The position numbers were made by a program, and so were the translations under genes. The notes under the pieces were generated by a model that searched no databases, was not told the origin of the DNA, and saw only the letters and a list, made by a program, of their open reading frames with translations. This document shows positions 8,329 through 16,209 of a stretch of 64,000 nucleotides of DNA, in pieces. The DNA is from Jeotgalibacillus sp. R-1-5s-1. GTDB taxonomy: Bacteria > Bacillota > Bacilli > Bacillales > Jeotgalibacillaceae. How positions within the stretch are numbered: position 1 is the first letter of the stretch; every line of letters starts with the position of its first letter. The stretch lies in assembly GCF_004405105.1 (NCBI RefSeq), contig NZ_SORW01000046.1:62001-126000 (forward strand), given 5' to 3'.

Positions 8329-8560
8329 TAGAGTAAACGGGCGTACGACAAATAATCGCCTCCCTTTAAACGCAAAAAGAAAGACAGACAACAGCTGCCC
8401 TTCTCCACGTAAAAACTGATCCGTTGAAGATTATTAAAAATGTGCAGACTACTCCCGTTTACTCTGCTTATGAAAACAGAGCCTTTGAACATATGAAATT
8501 ACTGATTGTTCAAAGAATCCTGTCGTAGCCTACCTGAATACATCATTAATAACCCTCCTA
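8299..8560 (-). promoter_or_regulatory. Ribosome-mediated attenuation leader of the ABC-F gene
   Basis: The leader RNA carries, in order, a ribosome site (AGGAGGG) and 15-codon peptide; a hairpin over the peptide stop (8483-8515, arms CTTTGAACA / TGTTCAAAG); a segment AGAGTAAACGGG (8465-8454) exactly complementary to CCCGTTTACTCT just before the terminator; and the terminator. Stalling of a drug-bound ribosome on the peptide could shift the folding away from termination. This logic is established for several ABC-F and erm leaders; here it is inferred from the sequence. Confidence 0.75.
8499..8546 (-). CDS. Leader peptide of the ABC-F gene
   Basis: A 15-residue frame, MMYSGRLRQDSLNNQ, starts 6-8 bases after AGGAGGG and ends in TAA inside a hairpin arm. 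Position, ribosome site and overlap with the hairpin mark it as an attenuator leader peptide. The Arg-Leu-Arg segment recalls the R/K-X-R/K motifs that favour macrolide stalling, which is suggestive only. Confidence 0.7.
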   Translation of the reverse strand: MMYSGRLRQDSLNNQ

Positions 8561-8610
8561 TCACTAAAGTTAACTATTATCATACCCCACTTTTGGAGCT
8601 TTGTCATCTG

Positions 8611-8653
8611 AGTGTAGAGTTGGAGTCTGAGGGTCTGTCCCCAACTCTACACT
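8611..8653. repeat. Palindromic GTCTGTCCC repeat, copy 4
   Basis: The exact 13-bp outer arms agtgtagagttgg and ccaactctacact enclose one ggtctgtcc core. Located between the divergent ABC-F leader and AIM24 gene. Confidence 0.85.
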
Positions 8654-8714
8654 GATGGAACTTTCTCCTTCTATATCCGTATAACTACTATCCAATTAAA
8701 GGAGGAATTTTAAC

Positions 8715-9407
8715 ATGTCTAAATACTCCATTAAAGAATTTGTACAGGAAACGAAGCAGGAAGATAGCTCGCGGGACTTTTTTGAGCTTGAGACGGATCG
8801 GATTTTAGAGGTTAATTTAAATGGCAAGGTTTGGGCGAAGGCTGGTTCGATGATTTCTTATGAGGGGAATATCAAGTTTGAGCGTGAAGGTATGATGGAG
8901 CACGGTCTCGGCCGATTTGTTAAGAAAGCCCTGAGTGGAGAAGGTGCTCAGCTGATGAAGGCGAATGGTCAAGGACGCCTGTATGTCGCGGACCAGGGGA
9001 AAAAGATCACGGTCCTGGACCTTGAGGGCGAGAGTGTATTTATTAACGGCAATGATCTGCTCGCCTTTCAGGACGGCCTGGAATGGGATATTAAGCTGAT
9101 GCGTCGAGTGGCTGGGATGATGGCTGGCGGACTATTTAATGTTCGACTTGAAGGTCAGGGCCTTGTTGCTTTCACCTCTCATTATGAGCCACTGACTTTA
9201 CTCGTGACTCCTGACAGACCCGTATTTACGGATCCAAACGCAACTGTTGCCTGGTCCGGAAACCTCGAGCCGGAATTCGTCACAGACGTTCAGCTGAAGA
9301 GCTTCTTCGGCCGCGGCAGCGGAGAATCCGTTCAAATGAAATTCTCTGGCAACGGATTTGTCGTCGTTCAGCCATTCGAAGAAATTTATCAGACACAGCA
9401 GAGCTGA
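8715..9407 (+). CDS. AIM24 family protein
   Basis: A 230-residue protein of the AIM24 (formerly DUF124) family, a trimeric beta-roll fold. Recognisable stretches are VWAKAGSMISYEGNIKF near residue 40 and GLFNVRLEGQGLVAFTSHYEP near 140. The biochemical role is unknown in bacteria; some yeast relatives act in mitochondria. The ATG has AAAGGAGGAAT upstream. Stand-alone gene with its own terminator. Confidence 0.88.
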   Translation: MSKYSIKEFVQETKQEDSSRDFFELETDRILEVNLNGKVWAKAGSMISYEGNIKFEREGMMEHGLGRFVKKALSGEGAQLMKANGQGRLYVADQGKKITVLDLEGESVFINGNDLLAFQDGLEWDIKLMRRVAGMMAGGLFNVRLEGQGLVAFTSHYEPLTLLVTPDRPVFTDPNATVAWSGNLEPEFVTDVQLKSFFGRGSGESVQMKFSGNGFVVVQPFEEIYQTQQS

Positions 9408-9415
9408 CTACAGAA

Positions 9416-9451
9416 AACGCCACACTCCTGATGAGGAGCGTGGCGTTTTGA
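9416..9451 (+). terminator. Terminator of the AIM24 gene
   Basis: aaaacgccac...gtggcgtttt with an inner ctcctgatgagga hairpin, right after the stop codon. Confidence 0.85.
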
Positions 9452-9458
9452 TTTCTCG

Positions 9459-9488
9459 TAGAATTGGGGTCTGTCCCTTAAGTCTACC
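9459..9488. repeat. Palindromic GTCTGTCCC repeat, copy 5 (half element)
   Basis: Single half ggggtctgtcccttaagtctac; it overlaps the last codons of the Nudix gene. Confidence 0.8.
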
Positions 9489-9918
9489 TTCTTAAAGCTT
9501 CTTTTACTGCCCACTTTTGGTGGTCATGAATAAGACAATCTATCGCATGATCAGGCTCCAACCAAATTAGTTCATAATCATCTTCTGTTGGTTTGATGAC
9601 TTCTTTGATCTTACTGCAAAAATAAAAGTGCCCTTCGTTCAAGTAATGAATACCTTCATTAACAGAATAAAAATACCTTCTGGCACTGCCTATAAAGGTA
9701 CTGATTTCAACTTGAAACCCCAACTCTTCGAGGGCTTCTCTTTTTAAACACTCCTCATGTGTTTCGCGGTTTTCTATCCCGCCGCCAGGAAGAAAGTACT
9801 TACCATCCCTTTTTCGGATGATAGCGATTTTATCTCTCTTGTTATTAAAGATCAGAACATATACCGCAGGTCTCAAAACATAATCTATTCCACTTTCCTT
9901 TTCTCCAAAGGTAATCAT
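9484..9918 (-). CDS. Nudix hydrolase
   Basis: A 144-residue Nudix protein. The box is GGGIENRETHEECLKREALEELGF (split here as GGGIENRE at about 45 and REALEELGF at about 60). The N-terminus reads AVYVLIFNNKRDKIAII, typical of the fold. Substrate unknown. The ATG at 9918 has TGGAG about 11 bases upstream. The last codons (ALRR then stop) fall on repeat copy 5, so the extreme C-terminus may derive from the repeat. Confidence 0.85.
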   Translation of the reverse strand: MITFGEKESGIDYVLRPAVYVLIFNNKRDKIAIIRKRDGKYFLPGGGIENRETHEECLKREALEELGFQVEISTFIGSARRYFYSVNEGIHYLNEGHFYFCSKIKEVIKPTEDDYELIWLEPDHAIDCLIHDHQKWAVKEALRR

Positions 9919-9967
9919 ATTAATGTCGACTCCAGTTATAAGTTTAATGATAAAAACTTCAAAGCTT

Positions 9968-10010
9968 AGTCTTAGGGTCTGTCCCCATACCTTAGGGACA
10001 GACCCTTGTT
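9968..10010. repeat. Palindromic GTCTGTCCC repeat, copy 6
   Basis: agggtctgtcccc and gggacagaccct face each other over atacctta, between two minus-strand genes. Confidence 0.85.
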
Positions 10011-11507
10011 CTATCCTTCCCGCTCAGCCCACTTAATTGTTCGCTCAAGCGCGCCGGTTCCGTGAATCCAGACATCGGGTTCGATGCCGATTGCTTCTCT
10101 CTGGTAGGAATACGGACTGATCGAATAAGTAGATGGCATATTGATAAGGACACCTGAATTCGGCAGGTAGAATGGTGCTCCTGCATCACTTGTGAAGGCA
10201 CCTGCCGTTGGCGTTCCGATCAGGACAACATTTTCGTACTCCATTAGTGCCTCAGTCATCCACTCGGCTGCTGAAACCGTATTTTTGTTCATTAAAATAT
10301 ACAGCTTCGTGTCAAGTGATGGTTCTTTATCGATCTCCACTCCTGTTCCAGCCCAGGAAGTCCCAAATGTCACCACTTTCGAAACCGGTTCTACCGGTAT
10401 CGCGTCAGTGCTATGTAAGCCATACAGGATTGGTGGCATATGATCATAAAACGTCTCGATATTAAATCCCGCTTCTTCATAAAGATCTCTGACATTTGAT
10501 AAAAGTACATGTTGTGTATTGGTACCTATTAATAAATATTCCTGTTTAGAAGGTGGAGAACCCGTAAGATTATGAATGAATTTTTCTACAAAATTCCCAT
10601 TTCCTCCATTATTATCACGAAGATCAAGAATCGCTTCAGGTGATTCTTTTATTAACTCTCCCGCTTCAAACATATCATCATACGTAAACTCATCCTTCTC
10701 ATTCACCATCATCGTGCCAAACCGAACCACAGGAATTCCATCTTCCGTTTCGCTGATTTCAAACGGCTCTAAGCTCTCAGGGTTGGTGAAAAACTGCACT
10801 GGCGTTGACTTGTAAGTATCAGACTCTGTTTCCAGCGTCCACTCTCCCCCACTGCTGTCAGCCATGGTGATCGCCTGATAAATCAGTTCTCCGTCTTCGC
10901 TAAATGAAGGCTCGATAAACAGTTCAGGATGTTCTCCATTTATCAACACAATCTTTTCATCATTGAAGAAATAATCATCATTCTCTTTCGTAAACTGCCA
11001 CGACTCTACTCCATAAGGAACCATTTCCTTCATAAAAGCGTGCACACCCTGTATGAAAAAATGCTGGTCCTTGATAAATGAAAACGCATCTCTCAGCTTA
11101 CGGGCATATTCCTCCCCACTCACTTGTCCTTCAGACGAGCTGATCCACTGATTCATCTCCTCTGCTGCAGCCTTAAACGCTTCGTCTCCACCATAAAATT
11201 CATATGGCCCATAACCGTATCGCATCGTTCTGATAAATATTTCAAAGTCAGCATACATCTCATCCTGCGTTAACGCTTCAGCAAGTTCCTTCTCCTCAGT
11301 CAATGTCATGAGCACCTCAGGCTCCAGCTCAGGTATTTCCGTCTCATCAAACTTAGGCAAATAAGCCGCAACACTCGGCGGATCCTCAACATCACGACTG
11401 ATCACAAGCTCATCAGACTGTTCATTCTCCTGAACAGCACGATCAGCCTCTTCACAAGCCGCCAGCAGCAACACCGCCGCCAAACCAAATCCCATCACCT
11501 TTCTCAT
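10011..11507 (-). CDS. S41-family (tail-specific protease-like) lipoprotein
   Basis: A 498-residue protein with a lipoprotein signal peptide; the lipobox ends LAAC. The C-terminal half has S41/CtpA-like features: AILDLRDNNGGNG near residue 292 and NTVSAAEWMTEAL near 410 with the likely catalytic Ser, then IGTPTAGAF. It is probably anchored on the outer face of the membrane. Start at the ATG 11507 (AGGTGG upstream) rather than the in-frame GTG at 11519. The acidic N-terminal half has no recognised domain and no PDZ was seen. Confidence 0.8.
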   Translation of the reverse strand: MRKVMGFGLAAVLLLAACEEADRAVQENEQSDELVISRDVEDPPSVAAYLPKFDETEIPELEPEVLMTLTEEKELAEALTQDEMYADFEIFIRTMRYGYGPYEFYGGDEAFKAAAEEMNQWISSSEGQVSGEEYARKLRDAFSFIKDQHFFIQGVHAFMKEMVPYGVESWQFTKENDDYFFNDEKIVLINGEHPELFIEPSFSEDGELIYQAITMADSSGGEWTLETESDTYKSTPVQFFTNPESLEPFEISETEDGIPVVRFGTMMVNEKDEFTYDDMFEAGELIKESPEAILDLRDNNGGNGNFVEKFIHNLTGSPPSKQEYLLIGTNTQHVLLSNVRDLYEEAGFNIETFYDHMPPILYGLHSTDAIPVEPVSKVVTFGTSWAGTGVEIDKEPSLDTKLYILMNKNTVSAAEWMTEALMEYENVVLIGTPTAGAFTSDAGAPFYLPNSGVLINMPSTYSISPYSYQREAIGIEPDVWIHGTGALERTIKWAEREG

Positions 11508-11573
11508 CCAATCCCCCACCTCTCTATGACTTACATACGTGGAAAAGATTAGAAAGGTTTCGGGTTATTGAAT

Positions 11574-11611
11574 GAGTGTAGACTTGGGTCCTGTCCCTAA
11601 AGTCTACACTA
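11574..11611. repeat. Palindromic GTCTGTCCC repeat, copy 7
   Basis: The 10-bp arms agtgtagact and agtctacact are exact and surround tgggtcctgtccctaa. Confidence 0.8.
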
Positions 11612-11620
11612 TACCGCTAA

Positions 11621-12163
11621 TTATCCCTCAAAATCCGGCTCTAAAAGAGAAAACACCACTGCATCATGAGATTGTTCATTTTGATAAAGATAGCCTCGCA
11701 GCAGTCCTTCCTGCTCAAAACCTAACCTTTTCAGCAGTTGAATGGACGCTTCATTTTGCGGATAGGTGACTGCTCCGACTCTATACAAACCCAGCTCATA
11801 AAATGAATACCTCAGCACTTCCTTCACAGCTTCACTCGTCATCCCCTGTCCCCAATAAGCAGGAGCAAGCTCATATCCGATCTCTGCCCGCTTCCCAGGA
11901 ATATTCAGGTTGTTTAATCCAAGCGTCCCCACAAATTCACCTGTCTCCTTCAACACCATACCCCACCTGATGCCGCGCTTGCTTTCATATGTATTCTTCA
12001 TCGATGAAATGATCTTTTCCGCATCATCTTTATGCTTCAAAGAATCCATCCCGTAAAATTTTGTTACTTCATCGTTAGACATAATCTCAAAATAAGGATC
12101 AACATACTCCTCACTCATCATCGTCAACTTTAATCTATTCGTTTCTAATTCAGGGAAACTCAT
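11621..12163 (-). CDS. GNAT acetyltransferase (RimJ/RimL-like)
   Basis: A 180-residue acetyltransferase of the RimJ/RimL type. ETNRLKLTMMSEEYVDPYFE opens the fold, GYELAPAYWGQGMTSEAV carries the acetyl-CoA pyrophosphate-binding loop, and NEASIQLLKRLGFEQEGLLR is the classic C-terminal motif. The acceptor could be a protein N-terminus or small molecule. The ATG at 12163 has AAAGG nine bases upstream; the ATG at 12172 abuts that site. Confidence 0.85.
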   Translation of the reverse strand: MSFPELETNRLKLTMMSEEYVDPYFEIMSNDEVTKFYGMDSLKHKDDAEKIISSMKNTYESKRGIRWGMVLKETGEFVGTLGLNNLNIPGKRAEIGYELAPAYWGQGMTSEAVKEVLRYSFYELGLYRVGAVTYPQNEASIQLLKRLGFEQEGLLRGYLYQNEQSHDAVVFSLLEPDFEG

Positions 12164-12177
12164 GATTTTCATCCTTT

Positions 12178-12215
12178 CTACTGTAGAGTTAGGGTCTGAC
12201 CCCGAATCTCCACTA
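12178..12215. repeat. Palindromic GTCTGTCCC repeat, copy 8 (diverged)
   Basis: tgtagagttagggtctgac and ccgaatctccacta form a weakened dyad between the GNAT gene and the small lipoprotein gene. Confidence 0.65.
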
Positions 12216-12596
12216 CTCTCGTCTTACATAAACTTTGCCTTGAACAGCCACCATCTCTTCAACAGATTGACCTTTTACTGAATATATTTCGCTCCCTGTT
12301 GAAGCAAAAGTTGCGTCTCCATTTTTAAAAGAATAGGTGCTGTTGGTTTCTTCTTCACTCCCAACAAGTGTGAAGGTGACCTCGCCAATCACCTGATCCA
12401 GTAAGTCTTCATCAAAATCACTGGTTAATTCGTCATCATAATAATATTCGGTATCTTCCCATTTAACGATATTTGCCCATTCAATTGAAACCTGCGGGGA
12501 TGATGATTGAAAAGCCTCTGAACATCCGGCCAGCAGGAAAACGATCGCTACAAATTGAAGGTTTATTTTTAAACTGCATGGTACACCTCTATTCAC
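12213..12596 (-). CDS. Small lipoprotein, start region uncertain
   Basis: A 127-residue reading with a lipobox (FLLAGC) near residue 25 and an acidic, threonine/serine-rich mature part; no family recognised. The in-frame GTG at 12596 lacks a good ribosome site. AGAGGTGTACCATG, which looks like a true start, is one frame off, so a one-base shift in the A-rich stretch just after it may have occurred. It follows another lipoprotein gene by 8 bases, likely one operon. Confidence 0.55.
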   Translation of the reverse strand: MNRGVPCSLKINLQFVAIVFLLAGCSEAFQSSSPQVSIEWANIVKWEDTEYYYDDELTSDFDEDLLDQVIGEVTFTLVGSEEETNSTYSFKNGDATFASTGSEIYSVKGQSVEEMVAVQGKVYVRRE

Positions 12597-12604
12597 GATT
12601 TCGC

Positions 12605-12982
12605 TTAAATGCCTGTCACATTATCAAAGGGTACCGTCTCTCCATTAATCACTGCCTCAATCACTTCGTGTACAGGATCAATTGTGAGCTTGTATACTTT
12701 GCCCATAGGATTTTCATCATTCGCATTGTCTTCATCAAGTTTGATCATCAAAGTATCCTCTACCGTTTCTAAAGAAGTGCTGACATCACCTGAAGACCTG
12801 AAAAACAAGTAATATGTCTGATCATCCTCTTGGATCAACTGAAGATTGTACTCCAAGCCAATCGCTTCCTTAACTTCATTCGGCACAGTCTCAATCTCGC
12901 TAATACTCAATATTGAAGACTGTTCATTACAGCCCAAAAGAAGAAAACAAGATGCCAGCACCATGCTCAACAAATATTTCAT
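12605..12982 (-). CDS. Small lipoprotein
   Basis: A 125-residue protein with a signal peptide and lipobox (LLLGC, Cys18). The mature part is acidic and holds no motif I recognise. Clear ribosome site GGGAGGG before the ATG at 12982. First gene of a two-lipoprotein operon with the gene ending at 12213. Confidence 0.7.
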   Translation of the reverse strand: MKYLLSMVLASCFLLLGCNEQSSILSISEIETVPNEVKEAIGLEYNLQLIQEDDQTYYLFFRSSGDVSTSLETVEDTLMIKLDEDNANDENPMGKVYKLTIDPVHEVIEAVINGETVPFDNVTGI

Positions 12983-13051
12983 CCTTCATCCCTCCCACTA
13001 AACGTCTATCACTCCTAACATTCTACAAAACATTTCCAAAAACCTCCTTAA

Positions 13052-13090
13052 GGCAGACCTTAGACCTTGGTGTGTCCCTGAAGTCTAAGA
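13052..13090. repeat. Palindromic GTCTGTCCC repeat, copy 9 (degenerate)
   Basis: ggcagaccttagacc and ggtgtgtccctgaagtctaag retain only part of the dyad. Confidence 0.5.
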
Positions 13091-13285
13091 CATGACCAAA
13101 AAGATTCGACATGCTCCAATAAATTAAATTCCAATAGATAGGACTTATGATAAAATTAGGATGAATCGTTTTACAAAGCCATTGCATTGTCTTTTAAACT
13201 GATGTGTATGATTTAGTAGCAGAATTAAGCCCACAAAAGTCTCAATATTCCGATAATTAATTAAACATGGAGGTGTTAGCAGACT

Positions 13286-13771
13286 GTGGTAAAAATGCAT
13301 CCGAAATCAAGAAGCATTCAGCAAAAATACAGAAAAACAATTGAACATGAAAAAGAGATGAAGAAACATACGATCGAAGTCGTTACAGTAATTTTTGTAG
13401 TCAGCATTTTATATATTTTGCTTAATCAGACGAATTTTCTTGATGAACGAAGCTCATTTATCATGTCTGCTTCAGAGAATACCTGGTTTGTACCGACTTA
13501 CGAAATTGATGAGGCTTTAAAGAGTGTCTACGATGAATATCATGGGATGACCGTTAACTATCATCCTGAATTAACAACATTCATTTTAAAAATTTCATAC
13601 GAGCCTACTCTAATCCCGGAAGACCGTCTGGTTGAAATAACTAATGTTGCTAATGAATTACTTATAAAACTAAGTTCCTTCCCAACAGATAAACCTTATA
13701 TTGTCGCAATAACTGGAGAAAATGACGAACAATTAGCAAGCAAAATGTTTGGCAGCAATGAAGACAGTTAA
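13286..13771 (+). CDS. Single-pass membrane protein of unknown function
   Basis: A 161-residue protein with a basic N-terminus, one membrane helix (about residues 31-49) and a roughly 110-residue outer domain rich in acidic and Tyr residues. No family recognised. The GTG at 13286 is chosen because GGAGGTG lies 10 bases upstream; the ATG at 13295 would be 19 away. A degenerate trace of the palindromic repeat follows at 13776-13796. Confidence 0.65.
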   Translation: MVKMHPKSRSIQQKYRKTIEHEKEMKKHTIEVVTVIFVVSILYILLNQTNFLDERSSFIMSASENTWFVPTYEIDEALKSVYDEYHGMTVNYHPELTTFILKISYEPTLIPEDRLVEITNVANELLIKLSSFPTDKPYIVAITGENDEQLASKMFGSNEDS

Positions 13772-13797
13772 GAAAGCAGACCCAAACTCTACACACC

Positions 13798-13829
13798 GAA
13801 AAAGCCCCGGAAATCATTCCGGGGCTGCT
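13798..13829. terminator. Terminator between converging genes
   Basis: agccccggaa / ttccggggct hairpin flanked by A- and T-runs; serves the aldo/keto reductase gene and probably the upstream plus-strand gene. Confidence 0.85.
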
Positions 13830-13837
13830 GCTTTTTA

Positions 13838-14821
13838 TCACTTTGGCAATGGTGCACGCTTTGAGATCAGCTCTTTTTCTACGAGTTCATTCCAAAACGC
13901 TTCTGGAATGTTGGCGTTCATGGCTGCCAGATCTTCTTTGATGCGGTCCGGTCTGGTTGAGCCTGTGACGATGGCCTTGACAGCTGGATGCGCTGAGGAA
14001 AATTGAAGGGCTGCATCCTTCAGGCTCACATTGTGACGCGATGCCACTTCGTTAAATTGATTGACTTTTTCTTTGATCTCAGGCGTGATCTTCTGATAAT
14101 CAAAATAGTCACCACCAAGTAAAGCTCCTGAATTAAAAGCTGAGCCGATGACAAGTCCGGCAGCTTTTTGCTGCGTCAATGGCATCATACGCTCCAGTGC
14201 GCGTTCATGCTGAAGCAGCGTGTATTGCGTCGCAGATAAACTCAGATCTGGATGTGCTTCCTCCAGCTCAAGTGCCACTTCAATCGGAATCGTTGTATTA
14301 ACGCCAAGCCCCCAGGCTGAAATCACCCCTTCATCTCTCAGGCGATCCAGCACTTGAAAAGCACCTTTTCGAGCCTCATCAAACTTCGTCACCCATTCAT
14401 CTCTCAGAAAATCCGGCGAGATATCATGCACAAACACCATATCAAGCCGATCTGTCTTTAAGCGCTTCAGACTATCCTCAATCGAGCGTAACGTCCCATC
14501 CTCTGTATAATCCGTTTGAATTTTATTCTTGCGTCCATACTCGAACAGTCCCTCTTTTTCTTCCTCTTCATCCAGCACAATCCGGCCCACCTTTGAGCTC
14601 AGAAGATAATCCTCCCGTTTATAAGAAGATAAGATCTCACCTAACCTCAACTCCGCCAGCCCCGCTCCGTAAAACGGTGCAGTATCAAAATATCGGATCC
14701 CCTCATCCCATGCCGTCTGAATCGTCTCCATTGCTTCCTTCTCCGGCACCTCCCGGAACATATTGCCAAGCGGAGCCGTTCCAAGACCTAATTTGTGCTT
14801 AATATCTAAACGATTCTTCAT
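13838..14821 (-). CDS. Aldo/keto reductase
   Basis: A 327-residue NADPH-dependent oxidoreductase. DTAPFYGAGLAELRLGEIL (catalytic Asp and Tyr), LLSSKVG (Lys) and VFVHDI (His position) follow the AKR tetrad order. Sequence flavour is that of aldose/L-galactose dehydrogenase relatives. The ATG at 14821 has GAGGTG seven bases upstream; the longer reading from 14836 has none. Substrate unknown. Confidence 0.88.
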   Translation of the reverse strand: MKNRLDIKHKLGLGTAPLGNMFREVPEKEAMETIQTAWDEGIRYFDTAPFYGAGLAELRLGEILSSYKREDYLLSSKVGRIVLDEEEEKEGLFEYGRKNKIQTDYTEDGTLRSIEDSLKRLKTDRLDMVFVHDISPDFLRDEWVTKFDEARKGAFQVLDRLRDEGVISAWGLGVNTTIPIEVALELEEAHPDLSLSATQYTLLQHERALERMMPLTQQKAAGLVIGSAFNSGALLGGDYFDYQKITPEIKEKVNQFNEVASRHNVSLKDAALQFSSAHPAVKAIVTGSTRPDRIKEDLAAMNANIPEAFWNELVEKELISKRAPLPK

Positions 14822-14897
14822 CACCAAACACCTCATTCATTGGATTTTCAATATGGTTCGTGTCTACCCGGACAGCCCTGCCACTAAACGACAGCGC

Positions 14898-14947
14898 AGT
14901 GTTGGGATCTGTCCCTGAAGTCTACTGTAGTGTATGGGTCAGACCAC
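14898..14947. repeat. Palindromic GTCTGTCCC repeat, copy 10
   Basis: gttgggatctgtccctgaagtctac then gtagtgtatgggtcagacc; the right half is diverged. Confidence 0.75.
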
Positions 14948-14956
14948 TCCCCTGCA

Positions 14957-14984
14957 TAAAAAAACGCAGACCGGAGTCTACGCT
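14957..14984 (-). terminator. Terminator of the PPK2 gene
   Basis: On the minus strand GCGTAGAC and GTCTGCG pair over TCCG and are followed by seven T. Confidence 0.8.
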
Positions 14985-15847
14985 TATTCGTTCTCTAATT
15001 CTTTAATCGCTTCATCGAGCTTCTCTTCATCTTCCTCAGAGAGTTCCGGAAATTGCGGATCTATTTTTTTAAGGCAGTCGATCATGACTTCGGTGATGAT
15101 ATAACGCGAGTACCATTCATCGTCTGCCGGCAGGATGTACCATGGGGCATCTTCAGTTGATGTGTGATTCAGCATATCTTCAAATGCTTCATGATAATCA
15201 TCCCAGTATCTGCGTTCTTTAATATCGTTGAATGAAAACTCCCAGTTTTTCTTCGGGTTTTTCAGACGCTCGAGCAGTCTGTCCTTCTGTTCTTCCTTTG
15301 ACATGTAAAAGAAAAACTTCACTACGTAAAAGCCGTTTTCCGTCAGATGCTTTTCAAAATCATTGATCTGGCGGTAGCGCATTGGCCAGATATCGTCAAG
15401 CTCCATATCCTCAGGCACACTGCCTTCTTTCAGCCTGTCCGGATGAACCCTTGGTGCAATGACTTCCTCATAATGAGAGCGGTTCAGAATCCCAATCTGT
15501 CCTCTCGCCGGAAGCCCGTCCCGGATTCGCCATAAATAATCGTGATTCAGCTCCGTCTCGGAGGGCTTTTGAAAAGAAGCTGTTTTCAGTCCCTGTGCAG
15601 TCAGATTTGAGAAAATATAGCTGATCGCCTCGTCCTTCCCCGCTGCATCCATCGCCTGCAGGACAACCACAATCCCCTTCTTCTCTTCTGCGTGAAGCTT
15701 CCAATGAAGCTCCTTCAACTTATCAATACTCTTTGGAACGAGCTCATCCAGCAGCTCCGACTCTTCAATTCCGTGATCTTCATGCGTAGCATAGTCCTGC
15801 AGCTTAATCTTCTTGTTGCTCTCCACCAAATACTTATTCACATCCAT
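14984..15847 (-). CDS. Polyphosphate kinase 2 family protein
   Basis: A 287-residue PPK2-type phosphotransferase. Walker A reads AMDAAGKDEAI near residue 65; Walker B region GILNRSHYEEV near 120; a lid segment rich in Arg/Lys follows. PPK2 enzymes move phosphate between polyphosphate and nucleotides (NMP or NDP); the direction cannot be read from sequence. The ATG at 15847 (MDVNKYLVE) fits the family length; the upstream GTG at 15892 has no ribosome site. Confidence 0.88.
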   Translation of the reverse strand: MDVNKYLVESNKKIKLQDYATHEDHGIEESELLDELVPKSIDKLKELHWKLHAEEKKGIVVVLQAMDAAGKDEAISYIFSNLTAQGLKTASFQKPSETELNHDYLWRIRDGLPARGQIGILNRSHYEEVIAPRVHPDRLKEGSVPEDMELDDIWPMRYRQINDFEKHLTENGFYVVKFFFYMSKEEQKDRLLERLKNPKKNWEFSFNDIKERRYWDDYHEAFEDMLNHTSTEDAPWYILPADDEWYSRYIITEVMIDCLKKIDPQFPELSEEDEEKLDEAIKELENE

Positions 15848-16008
15848 CGTCCATCCCACACCTTCATCATTTTTACTGATTATCTTCCTCACTACCCAAG
15901 ATCATGAAAAATCAAACGAACGCGGACTACGGAGACGCCACTCAACTCTGGCTGAGTACATTCACACAATTCATATTCCTGTAATAAGATATTAAACATT
16001 CCTAATAT

Positions 16009-16073
16009 CTGTAGAATCGGGGTCTGTCCCTCAGCTCTACCATAGACTTCAGGGATAGATCCCAACTCTACAG
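16009..16073. repeat. Palindromic GTCTGTCCC repeat, copy 11 (full length)
   Basis: ctgtagaatcggggtctgtc opens and gatcccaactctacag closes a full two-half element. Confidence 0.85.
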
Positions 16074-16089
16074 AAGTAACCGTTACTTC
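16073..16089. promoter_or_regulatory. 17-bp perfect palindrome, candidate operator
   Basis: gaagtaac-c-gttacttc is a perfect dyad located 51 bases upstream of the ABC transporter -35 box, directly after repeat copy 11. Binding protein unknown. Confidence 0.45.
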
Positions 16090-16139
16090 ACTTTTTTCAC
16101 TTTATTTGGTCAACGCGTCAGTGAATTGAAAAATAGGTG

Positions 16140-16167
16140 TTGACTTTCCATTTTCATTCGCTATACT
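16140..16167 (+). promoter_or_regulatory. Sigma-A-type promoter of the ABC transporter operon
   Basis: TTGACT (16140-16145) and TATACT (16162-16167) with a 16-base spacer, about 43 bases before the first start codon. Confidence 0.7.
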
Positions 16168-16209
16168 TTTCATATAATTCCGATTAAATACATAGGATTA
16201 AAGAGGTTA

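Noticed and set aside
8254-8391. 46-codon N-terminal extension of the ABC-F protein
   Set aside because: It would translate through the attenuator terminator; the ATG at 8253 has its own ribosome site and fits the family length.
8292-8492. 66-codon frame in the ABC-F leader as a second leader peptide or gene
   Set aside because: It overlaps the antiterminator and terminator and has no ribosome site; the 15-codon peptide is the better candidate.
13776-13796. Further copies of the palindromic repeat here and at about 20576-20606
   Set aside because: Only fragments such as cagacccaaactctacac or agggacagattc remain; too weak to call as copies.
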